Shown: in pieces, positions 1-5,853 of the stretch
Layout: every line of letters begins with the position of its first letter
How positions within the stretch are numbered: position 1 is the first letter of the stretch
Assembly (NCBI GenBank): GCA_012026855.1
Contig: VEOV01000199.1
Span: forward strand, 1 to 9,391
DNA: 9,391 nucleotides
From: Geobacter sp.
GTDB lineage: Bacteria; Desulfobacterota; Desulfuromonadia; Geobacterales; DSM-12255
Direction: 5' to 3'
Translations under genes and position numbers: made by a program
The notes under the pieces: generated by a model
The model's input: the letters and a program-made list of their open reading frames with translations, nothing else
The model's database searches: none
What the model was told of the DNA's origin: nothing

Positions 1-2413
1 CCTCCACCCCGCTCCTGAACTCCTCGATCCTCACCCCGAGTCTGGCTGCAAGAAAGGCGGCCGCAGGATTACTGAAAAATCTCACCAGGGCATCGATGGT
101 GATCGGACCGTCATCATCGACCGGCGGCAGCGGCTCCGGACAGAAACCGGCCGGAGCTCCGGTTCTGGCAACAGCACTCAGCAGCCCGCGGTAATTTTCT
201 TCCGAGTAGCTGAACAGCCTGCTGTCCCGGCTGAAATAAGCCCTACTGAACGGCTGCAGCCGATGCCTGGTCACCAGGGAAGAGCTCTGTCGCTCCGTTT
301 CCGACAGGCTGCTCTGGAGGTAATCCAGCAACTCGCTGACCAGCACCGACGGTGGATAAACAGCATTGTCCCGCTCCCCCTGGCCGATGTAGCTGATATG
401 GAGCAGCTCTCTGGCAGAAATCAGCGATTCCAGGAAAAGGTAACGGTCTTCGTTTCTGAGGGACCGGTCGCCGGGCAACGGCCTGGCGCTGATCAGGTCA
501 AAGCTGCTGGATCTGTCCCTGCGCGGAAACATGGCATCGTTCATGCCGATCATGGCAATGACCCTGAAGGGGATGCTCCTCATGGGGAGCATGGCACAGA
601 AAGTGACCCCGCCAGTCATGAAACCAAGCCCTTTGCGGCGTTTGGCCAGATCAGCCGTCAGCATCGACCGGAAGAGACCCGGCGCGATGGTCTCTGTAAA
701 GCCGGCATCAACAGGGGCTCTGCAGGTGACGTCGAGGGCTTCCCGCAGGGCAGACAGCTGTGAATCTCCCGGCTGCCGCTCCGAGAAGAATTTTTCCAGA
801 ATACCGGTGCACAGCCCGCGCCAGCCTGCCACCGTCAGTGCTGTTGCAGCTTGACCTGCCAGGTCCGAGAGAGGCTCCAGAAACCGGGTCAGTTTGCCCA
901 GTGTGGCGACGCTCTCCCCCTCCATGGCATCAAAGGGGAGCGTACCGGCAAAGAGCTGACCCTCGTCCGGCATGGCAATCCCCAGTAGCAGCCTGTCAAT
1001 CCCGGCCTGCCAGCTCTGTTCGCCATAGCATGGTAAACCGAGAGAAGCGCGGTGTTCACCATCAAGTCCCCATCTGATCCTGGTCGCTTCCAGCCAGCTC
1101 CTGATCAGCACCAGCTCTGCCGGTGAGACGGCAAAGGCGGCCGCGACCTCAGGCACCGCCAGAATATCCATGATCAGCGGCGCTTCAAAGCGGCTCTCAC
1201 CGATGGCCAGAAGCGACAGGAAAGCGGTCGCACACCTGCTGTCAGCCATGATGGAACGATCGGCAACCGTAAAGGGGATGCGCCTGGCGGGATCGTGTTC
1301 CGCTTCGAAAACAGCAGCGATATAAGGTGCATAGGCATCAATATCCGGAGTCATGACCAGGATATCCCTTGGCTGCAGACCGGGCAGCTCCTCAAACATC
1401 GCCAGCATGCTGTCGTGCAGCACCTCGATCTCCCGCATTTTTGAATGACAGGAGTGAATCCGGATGGAGCCATCCTCCAGCAGCGCCGGCGGCAGGGGAT
1501 TGCACTGCAGGGCCAGAATATCCCCCTGCAGCTGCTGCAGCATGGTCGTTGGGGCCAGTGGCTCGTAAAGCTCTGTGGAAGAACCGCAGACGTGGTCGTA
1601 CTCCAGCAGCAGGTTGGCAAAGTCGCGCCCCAGCCTCCCCATGGAAGCCAGCAGCGGGTTGACAAGCTCATCATCCTTCTGGCTGTCGCTCCGCTTCAGG
1701 TCCCCCCAGTAGGCCTCGCAGGGGTGGAGGATGAAGATGTTCAGCTCAACTCTGTCAGCTAGAGCGGCAAAGATATCCATGTGATACGGTGGCAGAGTGG
1801 AGATGCCGAACAGGGAGATCCGCTCTGGCAGAGCGGTAATCGCCCCGCTGGCGCGGAGTTTCTTCAAGAGCAGCCGGCGCAACGCTTCCCGGTGTTCTCC
1901 TTTGGTAGACGCTGTCAGCTCCCGCCAGAGCAGCGGTTGCCAGCCATCGCCCCGGCCCTTTTCCCATTCCGTCAGCATGGCGCCCCGAAATAGGGTGTAC
2001 TGATCGAACAGGTCGGCAATCTGGCCGCAGAGCTGATAGAGCCGCAGCTCAGGATTCGCCCCGGAAAGGTACTGCCGAACCGGAGCAAACTCTTCCCTGT
2101 CAAGCAGCGGCGGCAGAATCTGCATCAGCCGCCAGCAGATCAGTTCGGGTGCATAGCCTTCCCCAGGCTCTGTTTCAGGCAACACAAGCTTGAACAGATC
2201 GGCGACAAAGCGGTTCGGGAAGGGATAGGCGACATTTGCCCAGATGCCGAAGCGTCTGGCCATTTCAATGGAGAACCAGCGCTGCATCCCCCTGCTCTGC
2301 AAAATGACCGTTTCCGGAGTCAACGGTGGACCGGCAAGTGGCCTGGAAAGGCGCTCTGCTGCGGCATCCAGCAGCTTTTCCATCCGGTTTGATTTGATAA
2401 TATTCAATGGCAT
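1..2413 (-). CDS. recC: RecBCD enzyme subunit RecC (exodeoxyribonuclease V gamma), C-terminus cut by window edge
   Basis: RecC is the subunit of the RecBCD helicase-nuclease that splits the duplex and scans for Chi during double-strand-break repair; it has a helicase-like fold without ATPase activity. The frame is open for 804 codons from ATG 2413 to the left edge, with no internal stop. Family signatures: N-terminal SNR (residues 8-10), QSRGMQRW (39-46) followed by GIWAN and a YPFPNRF stretch, IRWGLDGEHR (W448), MRSIPFR...GMND from residue 611, YIGQGERDN with YPPSVLVSELLDYL (about 675-695), and HRLQPFSRAYFS from 717. No Walker A GKT is seen near the N-terminus, as expected for RecC. E. coli RecC has about 1,120 residues, so roughly 250-320 C-terminal residues lie outside. 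The start is chosen because SNR is conserved and no stronger upstream start exists; the ribosome binding site is poor. recB and recD are expected to the left (inference). The gene starts about 30 nt after a hairpin terminator, so its own promoter is not obvious. Confidence 0.94.
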   Translation of the reverse strand, partial: MPLNIIKSNRMEKLLDAAAERLSRPLAGPPLTPETVILQSRGMQRWFSIEMARRFGIWANVAYPFPNRFVADLFKLVLPETEPGEGYAPELICWRLMQILPPLLDREEFAPVRQYLSGANPELRLYQLCGQIADLFDQYTLFRGAMLTEWEKGRGDGWQPLLWRELTASTKGEHREALRRLLLKKLRASGAITALPERISLFGISTLPPYHMDIFAALADRVELNIFILHPCEAYWGDLKRSDSQKDDELVNPLLASMGRLGRDFANLLLEYDHVCGSSTELYEPLAPTTMLQQLQGDILALQCNPLPPALLEDGSIRIHSCHSKMREIEVLHDSMLAMFEELPGLQPRDILVMTPDIDAYAPYIAAVFEAEHDPARRIPFTVADRSIMADSRCATAFLSLLAIGESRFEAPLIMDILAVPEVAAAFAVSPAELVLIRSWLEATRIRWGLDGEHRASLGLPCYGEQSWQAGIDRLLLGIAMPDEGQLFAGTLPFDAMEGESVATLGKLTRFLEPLSDLAGQAATALTVAGWRGLCTGILEKFFSERQPGDSQLSALREALDVTCRAPVDAGFTETIAPGLFRSMLTADLAKRRKGLGFMTGGVTFCAMLPMRSIPFRVIAMIGMNDAMFPRRDRSSSFDLISARPLPGDRSLRNEDRYLFLESLISARELLHISYIGQGERDNAVYPPSVLVSELLDYLQSSLSETERQSSSLVTRHRLQPFSRAYFSRDSRLFSYSEENYRGLLSAVARTGAPAGFCPEPLPPVDDDGPITIDALVRFFSNPAAAFLAARLGVRIEEFRSGVE

Positions 2414-2443
2414 CAGCTCAGGCCGCCCAGGGGAAATAGTGAC

Positions 2444-2484
2444 AAAAAAAAGCTGTGAGCCCTCACAGGGGTCACAGCTTTTTT
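2444..2484 (-). terminator. Intrinsic terminator after the greA-DUF1858-FKBP genes
   Basis: The left arm A6-GCTGTGA (2446-2458) pairs perfectly with TCACAGC-T6 (2472-2484). The 13-nt loop can pair further (CCCT 2460-2463 with AGGG 2467-2470, loop CAC), giving one long hairpin with a single G/G mismatch. Read on the minus strand it ends in a run of eight T (2451-2444); read on the plus strand it also ends in six T, so it could act in both directions. It lies about 25 nt beyond the FKBP stop codon and ends about 30 nt before the recC start codon. Confidence 0.88.
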
Positions 2485-2509
2485 AGCATCAAATCTGACT
2501 GAATTATAT

Positions 2510-2935
2510 CTATTTTATGGCCAGCAGCTCCACTTCGAAAATCAGGGTGGCGTTCGGCGGTACATCTCTGCCTGCGCCGCGGGCCCCATAAGCTAACTCG
2601 GGCGGACAGACAAGCTGGGCCTTGCCGCCGATCTTCATCATTTGTACCCCTTCTGTCCAGCAGGGGATCACTCTGTTAAGAGGAAAACTGATTGACTGGT
2701 TACGCTTGTAGGAGCTGTCAAACTCCTTGCCATCGGGCAGAGTGCCGCGATAGTTGACCTCGACAGTATTGGCGGCAGTCGGCGATTTACCGCTGCCGTT
2801 CTTGATGGATTTATAGACCAGACCGGATTTGGTTTTTACAGCCCCCTTCTCCTTGGCAGCCTTGTCTATGGTTTCGTTGGCAAAAGCAGGCACAGCAAGC
2901 AGGGTGGCAACTACGGCTATCAACAGACGTTTCAT
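2510..2935 (-). CDS. Secreted FKBP-type peptidyl-prolyl cis-trans isomerase
   Basis: This 141-residue protein should catalyse cis-trans isomerisation of X-Pro bonds and help fold proteins in the periplasm. Residues 1-19 form a classical signal peptide (MKRLL, a hydrophobic core, then AFA before N20), with cleavage predicted after A19. A short linker leads to one FKBP domain (about 38-141) with the usual landmarks: VNYRG (59-63), FDSS (72-75), RVIPCW (88-93), LAYG (114-117) and the closing IFEVELL strand. It lacks the N-terminal dimerisation region of full-length FkpA/Mip, so it is the short form. The usual Gly before the pocket Trp is Cys92, and a second cysteine is Cys110. The start has GAGG 7 nt upstream of ATG 2935. 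It is the last gene of a run with greA and the DUF1858 gene, 22 nt after the latter, and is followed by a terminator. The family is certain; client proteins are unknown. Confidence 0.95.
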   Translation of the reverse strand: MKRLLIAVVATLLAVPAFANETIDKAAKEKGAVKTKSGLVYKSIKNGSGKSPTAANTVEVNYRGTLPDGKEFDSSYKRNQSISFPLNRVIPCWTEGVQMMKIGGKAQLVCPPELAYGARGAGRDVPPNATLIFEVELLAIK

Positions 2936-2957
2936 TCTTAACCTCGCTAAGGTGGAA

Positions 2958-3155
2958 TTAAGGGAGTTCGTTCAGGTCTTTCAGAATCTCATTCACATCC
3001 AGTCCGTGGGCATTGGCACCCTGCTCCAGGGACTCGTTCTGGGCACCCATGCAGCCGATGCAGCCGAGGTTGTACTTGCGCAGCACTTTGGCCACTTCAG
3101 GATGCGCCTGCAGAGCTTGTGCAAAGGTCATGTCCTTGTTGAATCTTTCGCTCAT
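2958..3155 (-). CDS. Small DUF1858 protein (hybrid-cluster-protein-associated redox-disulfide type)
   Basis: This 65-residue cytoplasmic protein is a stand-alone DUF1858 domain. The sequence shows the family pattern: MTFAQAL near the start, HPEVAKVLRKYNLGC, then the pair C32-x-x-C35 in GCIGCMG, then ESLEQGANAHGLD and a short helical tail VNEILKDLNEL. Related domains occur alone or at the N-terminus of ScdA/RIC iron-sulfur repair proteins and beside hybrid cluster proteins, where the CxxC is thought to be redox active; the biochemical role of the free-standing form is not established. There is no signal peptide. GGGAGG lies about 5 nt before ATG 3155, a strong ribosome binding site. It sits 22 nt after greA and 22 nt before the FKBP gene, so co-transcription is likely, which gives no direct clue to its target. 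Identification is firm, function tentative. Confidence 0.92.
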   Translation of the reverse strand: MSERFNKDMTFAQALQAHPEVAKVLRKYNLGCIGCMGAQNESLEQGANAHGLDVNEILKDLNELP

Positions 3156-3177
3156 TTTGTCCTCCCGTTTGTTTTGT

Positions 3178-3654
3178 TCAGCAGTATTTGATTTCGATTA
3201 TTTCGTACTCTTTGGTGCCAGACGGCACCTTGATCTTGACCGAATCATCGAGTTTGTGACCGATGAGCGCCTTGCCGACCGGCGAGGTACAGGAGATTTT
3301 GCCGATCTTGATATCAGCCTCTTCCTCACCGACAATCTTGTAGGAGACCTCTTCTTCGTTGGCAGTGTCATAAAGCGTTACCGTGGCGCCAAAAACCACC
3401 TTTTCCGGCTTCAGGTTGGTGAGGTCAACCACATAGGCCCGGGCCAGCTTGTCCTGCAGTTCCTGGATACGCCCCTCGATAAAACCCTGCTTGTTCTTGG
3501 CCGCATCGTACTCGGCATTTTCCGACAGATCGCCATGGGCTCTGGCTTCAGCAATATCCTGAATAACCTTGGGGCGCTCTTCGCGAATCATCCGCTTGAG
3601 CTCTTCCTGCATGGCCTCGTGACTCTCTTTTGTCATCGGTACTGAATGGGACAT
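3178..3654 (-). CDS. greA: Transcription elongation factor GreA
   Basis: GreA enters the RNA polymerase secondary channel and stimulates cleavage of backtracked transcripts, restarting stalled complexes. The 158-residue length is normal (E. coli 158). The N-terminal coiled coil spans about 8-78 and carries the catalytic tip GDLSENAEYDAAKNKQ, including acidic D42 and E45, which match E. coli D41 and E44. The C-terminal FKBP-like globular domain (about 84-158) has FGATVTLYD, YKIVGEEEAD, ISCTSPVGKALIGHK and the terminal YEIIEIKYC. ATG 3654 is preferred over the Met at residue 7 because AAGGAG stands about 10 nt upstream of it, and because a short leader before PMT is normal in the family. A terminator-like hairpin lies just upstream of this ribosome binding site and may attenuate expression. 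It is the first gene of the run greA-DUF1858-FKBP. Confidence 0.97.
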   Translation of the reverse strand: MSHSVPMTKESHEAMQEELKRMIREERPKVIQDIAEARAHGDLSENAEYDAAKNKQGFIEGRIQELQDKLARAYVVDLTNLKPEKVVFGATVTLYDTANEEEVSYKIVGEEEADIKIGKISCTSPVGKALIGHKLDDSVKIKVPSGTKEYEIIEIKYC

Positions 3655-3671
3655 TAAATCTGAACTCCTTT

Positions 3672-3706
3672 AAAAAACTGCCGGGGAGACTTGGTAGTCA
3701 CCCCGG
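3672..3706 (-). terminator. Terminator-like hairpin in front of greA, possible attenuator
   Basis: On the minus strand, CCGGGG (3706-3701) pairs with CCCCGG (3686-3681). Inside, after one T/T mismatch, GACT pairs with AGTC around a 4-nt loop (3695-3692). The stem is followed by CAG and six T (3677-3672), the signature of an intrinsic terminator. The greA ribosome binding site (3665-3670) begins directly after the T run and the start codon about 17 nt after it. No promoter fits downstream of the hairpin, so any greA transcript must carry it unless greA depends on an unusually short leader. It may end rhomboid-gene transcripts, attenuate greA, or protect the 5' end of the mRNA. Confidence 0.75.
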
Positions 3707-3714
3707 TGGAAAGC

Positions 3715-3744
3715 ATACTACAATATCTGAGCAGTATCAGGCAA
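3715..3744 (-). promoter_or_regulatory. Candidate sigma-70-type promoter for greA
   Basis: On the minus strand, TTGCCT (3744-3739) and TAGTAT (3720-3715) are separated by 18 nt and match the -35 and -10 consensus at 4 of 6 bases each. The predicted start of transcription, near 3708, falls just before the hairpin at 3706-3672, so the hairpin would form the very 5' end of the greA mRNA. This is the best match I see in the 149-bp gap between the rhomboid stop and greA; the rest of the gap shows no further clear element. The call rests on sequence pattern alone. Confidence 0.4.
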
Positions 3745-3803
3745 GAAAATCCTGCAAATCACCCGGCAAGTCAGTCTGAAGCAACAGAGCCCCGGATTCA
3801 GCC

Positions 3804-5687
3804 CTAATCAGCCGGCTCAGCCTCCAGCGAGCAGATGGCACCGGTCCGGTCAAAAAGATCCTTCATTTTAACTGCGGCACCATGCTCCAGATTTTTCTTC
3901 AGCACCGTAGGCCTGCCGCTGAACAGCCGGTCAATCTGCTCCTGCCCGCAGCGCATCAGTTTTGCAAGGTTCATTTTCGTCTCAGCCGGGTCGGCGCTGA
4001 GAGAGATGGTGCCGTCAAACACCAGCCGGTAGCTCAGGGGGAGGGATTGCAGCTCCGCCGGCTTCAATTCTGCCTTTTCCCCCGGCTCCTCCATGGGGAG
4101 ATAGCTGCCACATTCGGGATAACGGCTGCATACCCAGAATAGCTTGCCTCGATTGGCCCCTGCGGTGGACGGCCGGCTTGCCATTTTTGCCCCGCAGGCA
4201 GGGCATAATTGCTGCGGCGGCTGCTCCGTCATTGCCTTGACCGGAGCCGGCTTATAGACCTCATCACCTGCCTTGACGCGGGCTTTCTCAGCCATGATCG
4301 ACTCGGGGAATTCAGCCACGAACCTGGCGAAATACACCTGAGCGGCATCAAACTGGCTGGTATACTCGCAAAGGGATGCCAGCTGGAACAGTGCTTTCTC
4401 ACGCACCGGCGCGGCAGCTTCCTTCAAATCGACCAGGCGCTCCAGGCAGAGGATGCAAAGCTCGTTCTCACCGGAACGGCGCATGATCTCCGCCAGGCGT
4501 GACACCAGCAAGGGCTCGGTCGGCAGGTCAAGGTACTTGTTGTAATACTCCCGTAAAACAGCTGCCACCTCAGCCTGACGCGACCTGCTCATCAGGTTGA
4601 GGCTTTTCTCATACAGCTCCTTCCCCTCGGCAGATGCATTGAACTTAGTCTCCAGCCGGGCCATCCCCAGCAGCGCATCAACATTATCCGGGCTGCGGTC
4701 AAGGACAATCTGCATCGAGCGCTTGCCCCCCTCGTAGCCGATAGAGGCTTCCGAAGCCTTGAGCCCGATATCAAGATGCCGCTCCTCAATGGCATCGTCA
4801 GCCAGTTTCAGACGGCCGGCAAGCAGCATGCCTGAAATCATGCCGCCTAGATGGGCCCAGTGGCCGACCATGGAGCTACTCTCGCCTGTAATCTGGCTGA
4901 TGCCTCCGGAAAGATCGGCAAGGAAAAAGAGCGCCATGATCACCAGGGAGTTCAGGCGAACTTTCAGGCTGATGGGGAGAATGAGTGAGAAAATGCCGAG
5001 AATCGGCAGGGGGAAAATCATGCTCTTGAAGTAACAGCGTACGGCAAAGATTCCCATGATCCCGGAAATAGCCCCTGAAGCCCCCAGGGCATGACCGGCC
5101 TCCCCCTGGAAAACAAACTCAATCAGCAGATAGACGAGTCCTCCGACCAGACCGGTAACCATGTAGAGCCAGGAAAATGTCTGCCAGCCGACACGACGCT
5201 CCACAGCCGAGCCGACCACCCAGAGAAACGTCATGTTCCCCCAGAGATGGCCCCCGCTGGCATGGAGAAAGATAGCGGTAAAGGCGCTTATGGGGACATT
5301 GAACAGGTTGGGATCACGGGGCAGAAAGATCAGGTTGTCGGTAACCAGTTTCGGGTCTACGTTCAGTTCAAAACCGTAGTAGATCAAGACATTGGCAAAG
5401 ATGATACCGTAGGTCACCCACGGTTTGATCTCCTTGCGGCGCTCGTCTTCAGAGCGCATCACCGGGAAAAAAGTAATGTGTTCCTTGAGCAGAGCCATCG
5501 TACTGACGCCGGAAGCAGCGGCGTGCATCCTGATTAGCATGAAGAACACCACCGGGAAGATGAGAATCAGGAAAGAGATCAGCCCGGCAAGGAAGTTCTT
5601 GACGAGAATAATGGCAACAGCCGTTGCCAGCGCCTTTGCCACAAAGGCCTGCTCTTCATGCTGTTCGAAATATTCACGTATGGACAT
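3804..5687 (-). CDS. Rhomboid intramembrane serine protease fused to helical repeats, zinc ribbon and C-terminal module
   Basis: Predicted 627-residue inner-membrane protein. An N-terminal hydrophobic hairpin (about 17-53) precedes the rhomboid domain (about 88-292) with several membrane helices. The protease motifs are intact: HLWGN (H147, N151), GASGAISG with nucleophile S204, and AHLGG with catalytic H279, so it should cleave transmembrane substrates. A cytoplasmic-looking helical region with TPR-like character (about 303-475) follows. Next comes a zinc ribbon of the topoisomerase I C-terminal type: C495-PA-C498 ... C520-x5-C526. The last part (about 550-627) holds VFDG and LFSGRPTVLKK and resembles a short uncharacterised module I recall from other bacterial multidomain proteins. 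The substrate is unknown. An in-frame ATG at 5750 is rejected because it lies in the loop of the carB terminator; ATG 5687 has GGAG 4 nt upstream (close spacing) and begins MSIREYF. It lies between carB and greA with its own flanking gaps, and no clear promoter was found. Confidence 0.88.
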   Translation of the reverse strand: MSIREYFEQHEEQAFVAKALATAVAIILVKNFLAGLISFLILIFPVVFFMLIRMHAAASGVSTMALLKEHITFFPVMRSEDERRKEIKPWVTYGIIFANVLIYYGFELNVDPKLVTDNLIFLPRDPNLFNVPISAFTAIFLHASGGHLWGNMTFLWVVGSAVERRVGWQTFSWLYMVTGLVGGLVYLLIEFVFQGEAGHALGASGAISGIMGIFAVRCYFKSMIFPLPILGIFSLILPISLKVRLNSLVIMALFFLADLSGGISQITGESSSMVGHWAHLGGMISGMLLAGRLKLADDAIEERHLDIGLKASEASIGYEGGKRSMQIVLDRSPDNVDALLGMARLETKFNASAEGKELYEKSLNLMSRSRQAEVAAVLREYYNKYLDLPTEPLLVSRLAEIMRRSGENELCILCLERLVDLKEAAAPVREKALFQLASLCEYTSQFDAAQVYFARFVAEFPESIMAEKARVKAGDEVYKPAPVKAMTEQPPQQLCPACGAKMASRPSTAGANRGKLFWVCSRYPECGSYLPMEEPGEKAELKPAELQSLPLSYRLVFDGTISLSADPAETKMNLAKLMRCGQEQIDRLFSGRPTVLKKNLEHGAAVKMKDLFDRTGAICSLEAEPAD

Positions 5688-5736
5688 AATGCTCCGGGTT
5701 ATTAATGCAGCGCCGTAAGTGCAGCTGTGCGTTTGT

Positions 5737-5780
5737 AAAAAAGCCGCCATCCCTGCAGTGATGCAGAAAAAGCGGCTTTT
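5737..5780 (-). terminator. Intrinsic terminator of carB
   Basis: AAAAGCCGC (5739-5747) pairs with GCGGCTTTT (5772-5780). Inside the loop, CTGCA (5753-5757) pairs with TGCAG (5762-5766) around GTGA, so the hairpin is two-tiered with an internal loop. On the minus strand it ends in six T (5742-5737). It lies about 75 nt after the carB stop codon, in a 166-bp gap that otherwise shows nothing clear, and about 50 nt before the rhomboid start. Confidence 0.87.
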
Positions 5781-5853
5781 GGATTAATGTCCGAAGCTGG
5801 GCATAAACTCCCAAGAAAATAACATTGAAGTAGTCTATAAGTGCATTCAGCTG

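Noticed and set aside
263..2003. Several open frames of 68-166 codons on the plus strand and short ones on the minus strand
   Set aside because: The recC frame runs unbroken through the whole stretch with clear family motifs, so these are shadows in other frames.
1..2413. Possible frameshift or pseudogene in the left third, since no long complete frame starts and stops there
   Set aside because: Reading all triplets in the recC frame shows no stop from 2413 to the edge; the frame is simply cut by the window.
2444..2484. Inverted repeat as an operator or mobile-element end
   Set aside because: The flanking A and T runs, its place after a stop codon and lack of any transposase or second copy fit a terminator better.
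2503..2508. Perfect TATAAT on the minus strand just after the FKBP stop codon, as a recC promoter
   Set aside because: No acceptable -35 element at 16-18 nt, and a strong terminator lies between it and recC.
2829..3645. Plus-strand frames of 120 and 210 codons over greA, DUF1858 and the FKBP start
   Set aside because: Antisense to three well-recognised genes with good ribosome binding sites; no motif of their own.
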